Notes under the pieces: model-generated
Database searches by the model: none
The model's input: only the letters and a program-made list of their open reading frames with translations
What the model was told of the DNA's origin: nothing
Program-made: the position numbers and the translations under genes
Assembly (NCBI RefSeq): GCF_017094505.1
Contig: NZ_CP064787.1
Location: 744,001-808,000 of the forward strand
DNA from: Halapricum desulfuricans
GTDB taxonomy: Archaea > Halobacteriota > Halobacteria > Halobacteriales > Haloarculaceae
DNA: 64,000 nt
Direction: 5' to 3'
Part shown: piece after piece, positions 26,246 through 36,208 of the stretch
Numbering within the stretch: the first letter of the stretch is position 1
Layout of the letters: each line of letters starts with the position of its first letter

Positions 26246-26830
26246 ATGTCAGATCCCGACGCACCCGTCGTGCTCATCGTCGAAGACGAACCGGACGTCG
26301 CCGAGACGTACAATCTCTGGCTACAGGACGAGTACGTGGTCCGGGTAGCCCAGAACGGCGACGAAGCCCTCGACATGCTCGACGAGTCGGTCGACGTGGT
26401 CTTGCTGGATCGGATGATGCCCGGCCTGTCGGGAGACGAAGTCCTCTCGCGGATCCGCGAGAGCGGCTACGAGTGTCGGATCGCGATGGTGACGGCGGTC
26501 GAACCGGACTTCGACATCCTCGAGATGGGGTTCGACTCGTATCTCACCAAGCCGATTCGGAGCGAGCAACTCCACGAGACGATCGAGAACCTCCTCGAAC
26601 GCTCGGCGTACGACGGACTGCTACAGGAATACTACTCACTCGTCGAAAAGCAGGCGACGCTTGAAGCGACCAAGAGCAGCGCGGAGCTGGCCGAAAGCGA
26701 CGAATACGAGGAATTAACGGAGCGGATCGACGACTTGCAGGACGATCTCTCACAGACGCTGGGGGGAATCGAAGACGACGAGGACTTCATCGCGACGCTG
26801 CGGGGGCTCGGGAATGGCGACGAACACTGA
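26246..26830 (+). CDS. Response regulator with HalX domain
   Basis: 194 residues. The receiver domain (about 8-122) has the acidic pair VEDE, the phospho-acceptor Asp in VVLLDRMMPG (about 57), Thr in MVTAVEPD and Lys in YLTKPI. The HalX domain (about 125-180) follows, a helical haloarchaeal module of unknown output. No DNA-binding domain is visible, so signalling must pass through partners. It overlaps the RecA-like gene by 17 nt, so both are made together. Confidence 0.93.
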   Translation: MSDPDAPVVLIVEDEPDVAETYNLWLQDEYVVRVAQNGDEALDMLDESVDVVLLDRMMPGLSGDEVLSRIRESGYECRIAMVTAVEPDFDILEMGFDSYLTKPIRSEQLHETIENLLERSAYDGLLQEYYSLVEKQATLEATKSSAELAESDEYEELTERIDDLQDDLSQTLGGIEDDEDFIATLRGLGNGDEH

Positions 26831-27500
26831 TCACACCGGGACAATGTACGATCTCACTTCCGTACTTGATGTGGATGCACTGGCCTCGGTCAGGCCCGGC
26901 TCGACGATCCTCATCTCGGGTCCGGCCATGACGGGAAAGGAATCGCTCGCGTACGACCTGCTGGCGGACGGCGTCAGGCAGAACGAGGGCGCCGTGATCG
27001 TCTCGACCGGCGACCGGGCCGACAACGTCATCAGCGACTTCAGCGAGCGGACCGGCCGTGGATCGTTCCCGCTGGGCGTCATCGACTGCGTCTCGGATCG
27101 GTCCGGCGGCGAGACGACCGACGACGGCGTGTACGCACACCACGTCTCCTCGCCGGGCGACCTGACGGGGATCGGGATCGGGATCACTAAGGCCCTCGAG
27201 GGGCTCCACGAGAGCGGCGTCGAGAAGGGGCGGCTCGCGCTCTCGTCGCTGTCGACGATGCTGACTTACACCGACCGCAAGACGGTCTTCAAGTTCTGTC
27301 ACGTCCTCTCCTCGCGGCTTGACTCGGCGGGCTATCTCGGCCTGTTCACGATCGATTCGGGCGCACACGACGATCAGACGCTGCAGGTCATCAAACAGGC
27401 GTTCGACGGCATGATCGAGATCCGCGAACGGGACGGCACCCGAGAGGCGCGGGTCGTCGGGCTGACCTCCTCGCCGTCCGACTGGCAGACCCTAGAGTAA
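26814..27500 (+). CDS. RecA/KaiC-like protein with degenerate P-loop (DUF7504-like)
   Basis: 228 residues. The core fold is that of RecA/KaiC ATPases: a P-loop-like GPAMTGKES where the usual Ser/Thr after GK is Glu, a RADNVIS region, and strand motifs LALSSLSTML and YLGLFTIDSG. Haloarchaea contain many such proteins next to HalX regulators or HTH-10 genes. Loss of the canonical P-loop residue suggests a non-catalytic or altered nucleotide role. The ATG at 26814 overlaps the regulator; ATG 26844 is possible. Confidence 0.85.
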   Translation: MATNTDHTGTMYDLTSVLDVDALASVRPGSTILISGPAMTGKESLAYDLLADGVRQNEGAVIVSTGDRADNVISDFSERTGRGSFPLGVIDCVSDRSGGETTDDGVYAHHVSSPGDLTGIGIGITKALEGLHESGVEKGRLALSSLSTMLTYTDRKTVFKFCHVLSSRLDSAGYLGLFTIDSGAHDDQTLQVIKQAFDGMIEIRERDGTREARVVGLTSSPSDWQTLE

Positions 27501-27917
27501 CTGGTCGATAAAGTTGACCCAGCGGCGGTTGCTTTCCACGTATTCCTCGTGTGTGTGTTGCTGAAGGTCGGGTTCGCGGAGGTTCTTCAGCGCGGAGATC
27601 GCCCGATCGAGCCCGACGATCGTATCGGCCAGTTCCTTGGCCTCCTCGGGCGAGACGTCCGCAGTTCGAAGCCGTTCTTTCAGTCGGTCGCGTTCTCGAT
27701 TGAGCGTCGCGCGAACGTCCTGAACGGCCTCGCGTTTCTCCGGCGGGACGACGCCCTGCTTTTTGGTCTCCCAGACGAACGACCGCAGCGCGATCGTCTG
27801 CCCGTCGATCGTCACCTCGTCGGGGATCTGTTCGCCGATCGTCGCCCCCCGTTTGGAGATGCGATCGAGCAGTTCCGACCGTCGCTCCTCCGAGACGACG
27901 TCACTCTCGCTGCTCAT
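27492..27917 (-). CDS. DUF5788-like haloarchaeal protein
   Basis: 141 residues from the ATG at 27915-27917; a GTG nine bases upstream is less likely. It is highly charged and helical: VSEERRSELLDRISKRGA, then a short beta unit EVTIDGQTIALRSF, then long helices with KREAVQDVRATLNRERDRL and AKELADTIVGLDRAIS. This matches the DUF5788 haloarchaeal family as I remember it; function unknown. It converges with the RecA-like gene, overlapping its end by 9 nt. Confidence 0.75.
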   Translation of the reverse strand: MSSESDVVSEERRSELLDRISKRGATIGEQIPDEVTIDGQTIALRSFVWETKKQGVVPPEKREAVQDVRATLNRERDRLKERLRTADVSPEEAKELADTIVGLDRAISALKNLREPDLQQHTHEEYVESNRRWVNFIDQLL

Positions 27918-28038
27918 ACCCGTCACTGGACGGTCCGGCGTAGCCAGTCTTTCGGTTTCCGGCGTCGTCTCGAGGAACGCTCGGACGTGCGCGACCGGGA
28001 TGGCAGGTATTATTTCTCCGCCGGTCTCGAACGTGCGT

Positions 28039-28782
28039 ATGGACGTTCGTCTGCTCGACGCGACCGACGACCCCGAGGAACTGATCTGTCAGGCCGCCCG
28101 CAACGACTACGCCTCGGAGTTCATCGCCGACCAGTCCTTCGAGGAGGTCATGTCGACGATCGACGGCGACTCGATAGAGGACAAAAAGGAGACGCTGCTC
28201 ACCCACCTGCTCGAGCACGGCCACTTCGGCCCCTTCGAGCACCCTCACGCCACCTTCGCCATCGAGGGCGTCAGCCGGTCGTGCATGGCCCAGATCACCC
28301 GCCACCGCCACGTCACCTTCGACATCCAGTCGATGCGGTACGTCTCCTTCGACGACGTCGATCCCGAGAACGTCCGGGAGGGCGAGCTCGTCGTCTACCC
28401 GCCCTCCGCGACCGATCCCGGCTGGGTCGGACGCAACCAGGACACCGGCCCCGTCGACGAGGAGACCGTCGAGAAACGCGAGGAGATCTTCGCAGACACC
28501 GTCTCCAGTGCCGTCGAGTCCTATCAGGAACTGCTCGAGCTGGGCATGCCGCCCGAGGACGCCCGGTTCGTCCTCCCGATCGGCACGAAAGTCAACATCG
28601 TGATGACGATGAACGCCCGCATGCTGATGCACATCGGCGACATGCGGGCCGCTGCGGACGCCCAGTGGGAGATTCGGGAGATGTCCGAGCAGATCCTCGA
28701 TCTGGCCGAGGCGTGGGCACCGATCACCTTCGAGTACTACAACGAGCACATGAAAAACCGGAAGAACCGGCTCGCGCCGTGA
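28039..28782 (+). CDS. thyX: Flavin-dependent thymidylate synthase ThyX
   Basis: 247 residues. The ThyX motif RHRHVTFDIQS (R-H-R-x7-S, about 87-97) is intact, and the N-terminal HGHFGPFEHPHATFAI and C-terminal VMTMNARMLMHIGDMRAA are family-typical. The enzyme methylates dUMP to dTMP using FAD and methylenetetrahydrofolate, as a homotetramer. The start at 28039 follows from the conserved MDVRLLDATDD. It stands alone. Confidence 0.95.
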   Translation: MDVRLLDATDDPEELICQAARNDYASEFIADQSFEEVMSTIDGDSIEDKKETLLTHLLEHGHFGPFEHPHATFAIEGVSRSCMAQITRHRHVTFDIQSMRYVSFDDVDPENVREGELVVYPPSATDPGWVGRNQDTGPVDEETVEKREEIFADTVSSAVESYQELLELGMPPEDARFVLPIGTKVNIVMTMNARMLMHIGDMRAAADAQWEIREMSEQILDLAEAWAPITFEYYNEHMKNRKNRLAP

Positions 28783-28929
28783 CAGTCGGCCACCCGAGAG
28801 TCACGGCCGCGGTTCCGGAGCGGCCGCGTGGAATCGACCGTTCACACCGGTCTGACGACAACTCTCGACGTCGATCGACTGTGAAGACGGGATCACGGAC
28901 TATTTGACGCTCACGAACCGAGAACACCT

Positions 28930-30105
28930 ATGGTCGAAGTTCTCCTCGTAGTCGGCGTACTCGTCGCGATGTTCGTCGGGTACAACATCGGCGGCTCGAC
29001 GACCGGACCGGCGTTCGGCCCGGCGGTCGGCGCCGGTGCGATCTCGAAGACTGGTGCGGCGGGACTGATGTCGATCTTCTTTTTCGTTGGTGCGTGGACG
29101 ATCGGCCGCAACGTCGTCGAGACGCTCGGTTCGGATCTCGTGACCCGGGCCGGCGTCTTCACCCTTGAGACCAGCATCGGCGTGCTGTTTTTCATCGGAC
29201 TCGCGCTGTTCGTCGGGAACGTTTTCGGCGTGCCGGCCTCGACGTCGATGACCGCGGTCGGGGCCATCGCCGGCCTCGGCGTCGCAACGGGATCGCTGAA
29301 TCTGGAAGTGATGGGCGCGATCGCCATCTGGTGGATCGTCGCGCCGGTCATCGGCTTCTGGGTGTCGCTGATCATCGGTCGGTACTTCTACGCGCGCATC
29401 AACGAGGCGATCGCGATGGACCGCTCTTCGGGACCGCTGGTCGAACTCGACCGTTCGGGGGTCGTCCCGGTCCCGCGCCCGCACGAGACGACGAACCGCC
29501 GAGAGTTGTTCGGCGTCGTGACAGTCATCGCGATCGGCTGTCTAATGGCGTTCAGTTCCGGCACTTCGAACATCGCGAACGCGGTCGCGCCGCTGGTCGG
29601 CAGCGACTCGCTTGAGATGAACCGCGCGATCATCCTGGGCGGCGTCGCCGTCGCAATCGGGACGTTCACGATCGCCCGACGCACGCTGGAGACGATGGGC
29701 AGCGACATCACCGAACTCCCGCTGACGGCAGCCATCGTCGTCGCGTCGGTCAGTTCGGCGCTGGTGGTCTTCCTCTCGGTGATCGGCATCCCTGCGAGTT
29801 TCGTCGTCATCGCCACGGTCTCGATCATCGGCCTGGGCTGGGGCCGGGCGACGCGCCCGGTGACACTTCCCGAAGCAGTCAGCGGCGACGAGACGCCGCC
29901 GGTCTCAGTCGACGCACTCGCCGAAGACGAGCCCGGACAGGAGCTGCCGGACATCGGCGAAGAAAAGGCTGCTGTCCCCAGTGCCGCGGACCTGTTCGAT
30001 CCGGCGACGACGGCCCGAGTCGTGCTGCTACAGAACGTCGTGCCGGTGATCGCGACGATCGGCGCGTACCTGACCTTCGAGTTCGTTCCCGTGTTCGGGA
30101 TCTAG
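28930..30105 (+). CDS. PiT-family inorganic phosphate permease
   Basis: 391 residues with about ten membrane helices in two repeats. Family motifs are visible: GYNIGGSTTGPAFG at the N-terminus and FSSGTSNIANAVAPLVGS in the second half, the duplicated PiT signature. An acidic central-to-C-terminal loop (EDEPGQELPDIGEEKAA) lies before the last helix. It probably imports phosphate with Na+ or H+. The gene ends 4 nt inside the convergent SDR gene. Confidence 0.9.
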   Translation: MVEVLLVVGVLVAMFVGYNIGGSTTGPAFGPAVGAGAISKTGAAGLMSIFFFVGAWTIGRNVVETLGSDLVTRAGVFTLETSIGVLFFIGLALFVGNVFGVPASTSMTAVGAIAGLGVATGSLNLEVMGAIAIWWIVAPVIGFWVSLIIGRYFYARINEAIAMDRSSGPLVELDRSGVVPVPRPHETTNRRELFGVVTVIAIGCLMAFSSGTSNIANAVAPLVGSDSLEMNRAIILGGVAVAIGTFTIARRTLETMGSDITELPLTAAIVVASVSSALVVFLSVIGIPASFVVIATVSIIGLGWGRATRPVTLPEAVSGDETPPVSVDALAEDEPGQELPDIGEEKAAVPSAADLFDPATTARVVLLQNVVPVIATIGAYLTFEFVPVFGI

Positions 30106-30815
30106 GCCTCGCCGTAGACTGGGACCGACGCACCGCTGGTGACGCCCGCCGCGTCGCTGCAGAGAAACTTGACGACCGCGGCGATCTCGCTCGGATCGAC
30201 CCACGCGTCGTGATCGGCGTCGGGCATCATCTCGCGGTTCATGGGTGTGTCGATCACGCTCGGCAGGACCGCGTTGGCTCGCACCTCTCCCTCGTTCTCC
30301 TCGGCGATCGTCTCGGTGAGCAGTTTGACGCCCGCCTTCGATGCGCGGTAGATCCCGTCGCCTTCGCCGCCTTCGAGCGCCGAGCGCGCCGAGACGCTGA
30401 CGATCGCACCCTCGCGTCCGCGCAAGTGCGGGAGTGCGTGTTTCGAGGCGAGAAACATCGTCTTGAGATTGACGTCGAACAGGAACTCGAAGGTCGTGAG
30501 GTTCGTCTCCTCGATAGGTGTCCCGCCGCGCCAGGTCCCGGCGACGTTCGCGAGGGCGTCGATCCCGCCGTGATCGGCGACGACCGCCTCGACGGTGTCA
30601 CTGACCTGTTCTTCGTCGGTGAAATCGGCCTGATAGACGTCGATCCCGTCCCGTTCTGGATCGAGCAGGAAGTCCTCGCTCTCGGGCTCGACGATGTCCA
30701 CCGCCGCGACTGTCGCCCCCGACTCGGCGAAGGCCGTCGCGATCGCGCTTCCGAGCGCGCCGCCCGCACCGGTCACGAGCGCCACCGAATCGCTGAAATC
30801 GAACTCGACTGACAT
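30102..30815 (-). CDS. Short-chain dehydrogenase/reductase (3-oxoacyl-ACP reductase-like)
   Basis: 237 residues. TGAGGALGSA is the cofactor loop; ANVAGTW, SVSARSALEGG and YRASKAG give the N, S, Y and K residues of classical SDRs. The acidic residue after strand 2 (VAAVDIVEP) favours NAD over NADP. The substrate is unknown. It converges with the phosphate permease and overlaps it by 4 nt. Confidence 0.9.
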   Translation of the reverse strand: MSVEFDFSDSVALVTGAGGALGSAIATAFAESGATVAAVDIVEPESEDFLLDPERDGIDVYQADFTDEEQVSDTVEAVVADHGGIDALANVAGTWRGGTPIEETNLTTFEFLFDVNLKTMFLASKHALPHLRGREGAIVSVSARSALEGGEGDGIYRASKAGVKLLTETIAEENEGEVRANAVLPSVIDTPMNREMMPDADHDAWVDPSEIAAVVKFLCSDAAGVTSGASVPVYGEA

Positions 30816-30923
30816 CGGTGCCTGTTCTCAAGGCACGAAAGCGAATAAAACATGGCATGCTCACGCCGGCCCCGCTGAGTCACCCTCCAAAGTCCTATTG
30901 TCACCCCGGCCGTGGCTATCGAT

Positions 30924-31583
30924 ATGCGCTGTATCGCCCATCGCGGATTCGCCGGGCTCTATCCTGAGAACACGCTGACAGCCGTCCGCCAGGCCGCAGA
31001 CCGGGCGGACATGATCGAAGTCGACGTCCGCCAGTGTCGCTCGGGCGACCCGGTCGTCATCCACGACGAGACCGTCGATCGGGTGACTGACTCGACCGGG
31101 ACTGTAGCCGACATCTCTCTGGCGACGCTGCAGTCGATGGACGTGCTCGGGACCGGCGAAGGCGTCCCCTCGCTGGAAGCTGTACTGCGGACCGTTCCCG
31201 AGGGCGTCGGGCTGAATCTCGAACTCAAAGAGCCCGGCCTCGTCGAGCGAGTGCTCGAGCTCCTCGAGGAGTTCGACACCGAGATCCTGCTGTCGTCGTT
31301 TGACACCGAGGCGCTCGCGACCGCCCGCGATCTCGATCCGTCGGTCGACCGCGCGTTGCTGGTCGATTCCTCCTCCGAGGCGGCGATCGAGCGGGCGGCG
31401 AGTCTGGACTGTACGGCGATCCACCCCCACTGGCGGCTGGTCGATTTCGCACTGCTGGAACGCGCTCACCGCTCGGATCTGGCGGTCAACGTCTGGCCGA
31501 TAAACGATCCGGAGCGGGCCGCGGAGTACGAGAAAATGGGGGCTGACGGCGTCATCGTCGACGAACCCGCTGCCTGTCGATGA
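30924..31583 (+). CDS. Glycerophosphodiester phosphodiesterase (GDPD)
   Basis: 219 residues from ATG 30924 (MRCIAHRGFAG); GTG 30912 would add four. The GDPD catalytic set is present: AHRGFAGLYPENT, the metal pair in IEVDVR, HDETVDR, and LELKEP. It hydrolyses glycerophosphodiesters to glycerol-3-phosphate and an alcohol. No signal peptide is seen, so it acts inside the cell. A TATA-like stretch lies before it in the spacer shared with the SDR gene. Confidence 0.93.
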   Translation: MRCIAHRGFAGLYPENTLTAVRQAADRADMIEVDVRQCRSGDPVVIHDETVDRVTDSTGTVADISLATLQSMDVLGTGEGVPSLEAVLRTVPEGVGLNLELKEPGLVERVLELLEEFDTEILLSSFDTEALATARDLDPSVDRALLVDSSSEAAIERAASLDCTAIHPHWRLVDFALLERAHRSDLAVNVWPINDPERAAEYEKMGADGVIVDEPAACR

Positions 31584-31601
31584 ACAGTCCTGGAGCCGCC
31601 G

Positions 31602-32333
31602 TCAGGCTCGCATCCCGCGGAGGTTCTGCCGGAGTTTGATCGTCGAGGTCATCAGCGTCGTCGCGGTCATGATCACCAGCACGACCTGAACGTGCAACAC
31701 GATCACGCGATCGAGCCCCGCGAACACGGCCAGCTCCGCGATCGGGATCAGCGCCGCGAACAGCAGTACTGGAAGCAGATGGCGCAGCAGCGTCTCCAGC
31801 AACGTGCCACGGACGCGCGTCCGATCCAGTTGCCGCTGTCCGAAGCGATATCCGTACGACAGAAAGAGGAGCCCGCCGGCCCCGACCAGCCCGGCGATCG
31901 ACTGGCGATACGCCGGCAGCGCCACGAGCGCGACCGTGACGAGGCCGACAGCGCCCAGAAACAGCACCGTCAGCGACGCCCCCACACCCGACCTCGGCTC
32001 CCCACCTGCGCTCGCAGCGTCGATTTCCCGTAACGCGAGCGCCAACACGAGCGCGAACAGCAGCGCTGTCCCGCTGGCCACTTCCAGAAGCCAGTCGGCG
32101 AACAGGACGATCCGGCCGATCCCGACCAGTCCGTATCCCGTGGCGACGACGCCGACAAGCAACAGGTATCCCCACAGCGTCGTCTGGGTGTCGTCGCCGG
32201 CGCGACCGTTCCAGTAGGCGTACAGCGCGAATCGAACGCCGAGGACAGCCAGCAGGAAGAACGCGATGAAGGCGATAAACGTGAGGTTCGGGTCGTTCGC
32301 CAGTTCGTTGAGTCCGACCAGATCGGCCATCAT
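31602..32333 (-). CDS. Multi-spanning membrane protein linked to the pseudokinase
   Basis: 243 residues with about seven hydrophobic stretches, including FIAFIAFFLLAVLGVRFALY, SLTVLFLGAVGLVTVALVAL and VIVLHVQVVLVIMTATTLMT. No family is recognised. Its ATG overlaps the pseudokinase stop (ATGA at 32330-32333), so both are made from one message and may act together. It may be the membrane partner of the kinase-like protein. Confidence 0.75.
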   Translation of the reverse strand: MMADLVGLNELANDPNLTFIAFIAFFLLAVLGVRFALYAYWNGRAGDDTQTTLWGYLLLVGVVATGYGLVGIGRIVLFADWLLEVASGTALLFALVLALALREIDAASAGGEPRSGVGASLTVLFLGAVGLVTVALVALPAYRQSIAGLVGAGGLLFLSYGYRFGQRQLDRTRVRGTLLETLLRHLLPVLLFAALIPIAELAVFAGLDRVIVLHVQVVLVIMTATTLMTSTIKLRQNLRGMRA

Positions 32334-33757
32334 ATTCGCCCCCGTGCGTCGAGCAGGTCCTGTTTGAACGCGGTCGCAGTTTCGTATCGCGTCAGTTTCT
32401 GGCGGTCGAGCGCCTTCGAGACGACGTCGTCGAGCACCTCGGGACTGTCCGCGACCGCGGAGGGCGGTGTGGGTCGGGTGTCACCGGGTACCTGCGCGCG
32501 CACCTCGTCGTACTCGCCGCCGTAGGGCGGTTCCTCGGCCAGCAAGTAGTAGAGGACGGCCCCGAGGTGATAGACATCAGTCGCCTGATCGATCCCGCCG
32601 AAGGAGACGTCGAAGTACTCCGGCGCGGCGAAGCGCGGATCCAGACACGTCGAGGGGTGGACGAACTGCCGATAGACGGGCAACAGCCCGACGTTGTCGA
32701 GTCTGGCGCGACGGCCCGCCTCCGTTTCGAGTTCGACCGCGACGCTCCCGGGATCGATTCCGCCGTGAACGACGCCGCGCTGGTGGATCGCCGCGAGTCC
32801 GTCCGCGAGACGCGAAACGGTGCCGACGGCCTCTGAGACGTTCCAGGCCGACAGGTCGGCCGCCAGCGTCAGATCGACGTGCTGGGTCGCCGTCCACGGC
32901 TCGGGTCGAGGGTCGCCGTCGTACAGTGAGACGACGTGCTCGTGGTCGAGTTGCCCCCACTGTTCGATCGCGGCCTCGAATTGCGACCGAAACGATTCGC
33001 GGTCGCCCGCCGGCTCGTGAAACAGTCGAAGCGAGACCGCCTCCTCGCGGCCGGCACGCGTCGCCAGCACGCGATAGCTGTCCGCGTAGCGGCCGGTCGA
33101 CTGCCCGGTCAGCAACATCAACTGATCGAATCTGCTCCGTTCGACGATCGCATCGACCCGCTCGCGGAGGCGGTCGATTCGCTGACGGGGCGTCTCTGTC
33201 GACGGCTCGTCGGTCTCACTCGGGAACCCGTCGGACGACGCGTCCGTCTCGTCCGGTGGCGCCTCCCGATCGGACTCGGATCGCTCGTCGATCGACCCGT
33301 AGACGTGCCCCTCACCCGGGGAGTTCCCCTCACCGGGCCGGCGCACTCGTCCGACGTCGTCTTGGTGTGTCTCGGACGGCTGGAAATACCCGCTCCGGAC
33401 GAACCCGCCCTGTCGAGTGTACCGGAGCGGTTCCGTCTCGCGCTCTTCCCGGAGTTGCTGCAAGACGTCGTCGACGCGTTCCGGGAACTGCGTCGCGAGA
33501 TACTCGAACGCCAGAATCGCCTCCGGCCGCGACGTGTCGTCGTCGAGCCGATCGACGAGCCGCCGAACTGTGTATTCGACGCTTCCCGGGTCGTCACTGG
33601 CGATCAGACAGACCCCGCAGGCCGCGCCGAGCCGAACCGTCCGGTCGTCGCTGTCGAGACTCCCGAACAGACGCGGCAAGGCCCGCTGGCCGCGGTCCGG
33701 GTCGCCGACGATGTCCGCGAGCACCGCACGCACACCCTCACTTTCGAAACTCGGCAT
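32330..33757 (-). CDS. Protein-kinase-like protein, probable pseudokinase
   Basis: 475 residues. The N-terminal 110 residues are helical and HEAT-like. A charged linker follows. The C-terminal part (about 205-475) has a protein-kinase fold: the ATP-lysine region reads AVSLRLF, where Lys is missing; the catalytic loop reads VVHGGIDPGS in place of H-R-D-x-K-x-x-N; the D-F-G position reads LDNVG; but AAPEYF and DVYHLGAVLYYLL are well kept. Loss of the catalytic Asp and Lys means it should not phosphorylate. It probably acts as a scaffold. The start lies 7 nt from a 14-bp palindrome. Confidence 0.8.
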   Translation of the reverse strand: MPSFESEGVRAVLADIVGDPDRGQRALPRLFGSLDSDDRTVRLGAACGVCLIASDDPGSVEYTVRRLVDRLDDDTSRPEAILAFEYLATQFPERVDDVLQQLREERETEPLRYTRQGGFVRSGYFQPSETHQDDVGRVRRPGEGNSPGEGHVYGSIDERSESDREAPPDETDASSDGFPSETDEPSTETPRQRIDRLRERVDAIVERSRFDQLMLLTGQSTGRYADSYRVLATRAGREEAVSLRLFHEPAGDRESFRSQFEAAIEQWGQLDHEHVVSLYDGDPRPEPWTATQHVDLTLAADLSAWNVSEAVGTVSRLADGLAAIHQRGVVHGGIDPGSVAVELETEAGRRARLDNVGLLPVYRQFVHPSTCLDPRFAAPEYFDVSFGGIDQATDVYHLGAVLYYLLAEEPPYGGEYDEVRAQVPGDTRPTPPSAVADSPEVLDDVVSKALDRQKLTRYETATAFKQDLLDARGRI

Positions 33758-33763
33758 GTGACA

Positions 33764-33777
33764 AGTGTCATGACACT
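33764..33777. promoter_or_regulatory. Perfect 14-bp palindrome, candidate operator
   Basis: agtgtcatgacact reads the same on both strands and lies 7 nt upstream of the pseudokinase start and 117 nt upstream of the divergent transducer start. It could be bound by a dimeric regulator that controls either gene. Confidence 0.45.
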
Positions 33778-33893
33778 ATTCGGTCCCGAGTAATGATAGT
33801 ACCGGCCTACCTGACTGGCGCCAGCTATCCGTTTGTGTTATCACCGATGAAAATCGAGGGGCTGCGTTTTAGTATCACAGGCCGAATGTTGCA

Positions 33894-36206
33894 ATGATGC
33901 AACCGTCGAAACGATCGCTTCTTCCCGCAGTTGTTCGTCGGAGCTACGCGATGCGTCTGGGCGCGGCGCTCGCGTTCTCGGTGGTGGTGATTGTCGTGTT
34001 CGGTGGTGTGATCAGCGCCCAGACGAGCGGGCAACTGCAGGAGAAGGTCGAAGGTGATCTGACTGCGCAATCGAGTACCGAGGCGCGCCAGCTCGACACC
34101 TGGCTGCAATCGGTCAAAAACGACGTTCGGACGACGTCACAGTTGTCCGTCTACGAGAGCGGTGATACCGACGCAGTAAAACGGCAACTCGATGAGTTGA
34201 TCGCCGACGAGCAGGTGCCCGAAGACGTCGTTGCGGTCCATTACATGAATACCGACACGATGGAACTGACGACGAGTTCCGCCGACGAGATGGTCGGCGT
34301 CGATGCCGAAGACCAGGGCGCACCGTTCGCGACTGATCCCCTCGAATTCGACGGGCCTGACGACGTCGTCCTGACCGAACCGTTCAGCGTCCCGATCGTG
34401 GACGCTCCGATCGTCTCCGTGATGTCGCCGATCGAGGGTGCCGAAGACCGGGCGCTGGTGTACATGATCGATCTCTCGGCACACGCTGACCGAATCACAC
34501 AGGACGCGGTCGACACGCAGACGGTGGTGCTCGACCAGCAGGGACGGTACGTGGCCCACCCCAACGAGAACCGACTCCTCGATGACTATCCCGAGTCCGG
34601 GGAGATCGGCTCGCTGGCCGCCGGCGAGAGCACAGTCGCGTCGGGTGACGCGGTCGTGACCGGGGCGACGCGACTCGAGACGGTCGACTGGACGGTGATG
34701 GTGCGTTCCGACCACGACGACGCCTACGCGCTGGCCGACCAGATCAACGCCGACCTGCTCGCGCTGGTCTTGCTCTCGGTGATCAACCTCGGACTCGTCG
34801 GCGTGACCATCGGGAGCAACACGATCACGTCGCTCCGTCGGCTGACGGCCCGTGCCGAGGAGATGGCCGACGGCGATCTGGACGTGGATCTCAGGACGAC
34901 CCGCGAGGACGAATTCGGCTCGCTGTATCAGTCGTTCGCGGACATGCGCGACTCGTTGCGGGAGAACATCGACGAGGCCGAGACGGCACGCAAAGACGCC
35001 GAAGACGCCAGACAGGAGGCCGAACAGGCCCGCAAGGAGGCCGAAAACGAACGGGCCGAGATGGAGGCGATGACGTCGCATCTCACCTCCAAGGCCGGCG
35101 AATACGAGTCGGTACTCGACCGGGCCGCCGACGGCGATCTGACTGGCCGGGTCGAACCACGGAGCGAGAGCGAAGCGATGGAGCGGGTCGGCAAGCGGAT
35201 CAACGCGACGCTGGACTCGCTCGAACGGATCGTCGCCGACGTCGAGTCGTTCTCGACGGACGTGCTGGCGGCGTCCGATCGCGTCCAGCGAAACGCCGAC
35301 GAGGTCAGCGACGCCAGCCGGCAGGTGACCAGTTCGATCGACGAGATCTCCGAGGGGGCGCGCAAACAAAGCGAGCGCCTCCAGGACGCCTCCGGGGAGA
35401 TGGAGAACCTCTCGGCGACCGCTGAGGAAGTCGCCTCCTCCGCGCAGGAAGTCGCGGAGACCTCCCGGGCCGCCGCCGAAGCCGGCGAAACCGGCCGCGA
35501 GGCCGCCCAGGTGGCCATCGAGGAGATGAACGCGATCGAGGCAGAAACAGAGGCGATGGTCGAGGAGATCAACGAACTGGACGACGACCTCGACGAGATC
35601 AACGACATCATCAACGTCATCACTGAGATCGTCGAGCAGACGAACATGCTGGCGCTGAACGCCTCGATCGAGGCCGCCCACGCCGACGGGCAGGGCGACG
35701 GCTTCGCCGTCGTCGCCGACGAGATCAAGAGCCTCGCCGAGGAGACCAAGTCGGCCGCCGGCGACATCGAACAGCGCATCGAGCGCATCCAGAGCCAGGC
35801 CGGCGACACCGTCGAGACGATGGAGTCGACCAGCGAGCGGATCACCGACGGCGTCGAGACCGTCACCGAAACCGTCGACGCCCTGGAGACGATCGTCGAA
35901 CGCACCGAGGACGCCGACGCCGGCATCCAGGAGATCGACGACGCGACCGCCGAGCAGGCCCGGACGGCTCAGGAGGTCATGCAGACGATCGACGACCTCT
36001 CCGCGATCAGCCGACAGACCGCCCAGGAAGCGGACACGGTCGCGTCGGCCACAGACGATCAAGAACGTGCTATCGCGGAGGTGTCTGACTCCGCGAGCGA
36101 TCTGCGCCAGCGGGCGGCTGACCTCGAACAGCTACTCGAACGATTCTCCGTCGAGACGGCCGCCTCGACGGGCCCGACCGGCGAAACCGCGGCCACGGAC
36201 GACTGA
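33894..36206 (+). CDS. Haloarchaeal transducer (Htr), partner of the sensory rhodopsin
   Basis: 770 residues. Helix 1 (about 20-44) and helix 2 (about 283-306) flank a 235-residue outside domain whose end reads [17 protein letters not shown] and [12 protein letters not shown], typical of Cache sensors. HAMP units follow at about 305-360 and 400-455, then a coiled coil and the signalling domain with hairpin tip [17 protein letters not shown]. The outside domain is long, like the serine-sensing Halobacterium HtrII (764 residues), not like the short Natronomonas HtrII. It likely couples both light and a chemical signal to the flagellar motor. The rhodopsin gene follows 2 nt later. Confidence 0.92.
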   Translation: MMQPSKRSLLPAVVRRSYAMRLGAALAFSVVVIVVFGGVISAQTSGQLQEKVEGDLTAQSSTEARQLDTWLQSVKNDVRTTSQLSVYESGDTDAVKRQLDELIADEQVPEDVVAVHYMNTDTMELTTSSADEMVGVDAEDQGAPFATDPLEFDGPDDVVLTEPFSVPIVDAPIVSVMSPIEGAEDRALVYMIDLSAHADRITQDAVDTQTVVLDQQGRYVAHPNENRLLDDYPESGEIGSLAAGESTVASGDAVVTGATRLETVDWTVMVRSDHDDAYALADQINADLLALVLLSVINLGLVGVTIGSNTITSLRRLTARAEEMADGDLDVDLRTTREDEFGSLYQSFADMRDSLRENIDEAETARKDAEDARQEAEQARKEAENERAEMEAMTSHLTSKAGEYESVLDRAADGDLTGRVEPRSESEAMERVGKRINATLDSLERIVADVESFSTDVLAASDRVQRNADEVSDASRQVTSSIDEISEGARKQSERLQDASGEMENLSATAEEVASSAQEVAETSRAAAEAGETGREAAQVAIEEMNAIEAETEAMVEEINELDDDLDEINDIINVITEIVEQTNMLALNASIEAAHADGQGDGFAVVADEIKSLAEETKSAAGDIEQRIERIQSQAGDTVETMESTSERITDGVETVTETVDALETIVERTEDADAGIQEIDDATAEQARTAQEVMQTIDDLSAISRQTAQEADTVASATDDQERAIAEVSDSASDLRQRAADLEQLLERFSVETAASTGPTGETAATDD

Positions 36207-36208
36207 CC

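Noticed and set aside
31552-32175. 207-residue open frame on the minus strand
   Set aside because: Shadow frame of the seven-helix membrane protein gene; Arg/Ala-rich with no hydrophobic pattern.
34137-36062. 641-residue open frame on the minus strand
   Set aside because: Antisense shadow of the transducer gene; it has no recognisable domain.
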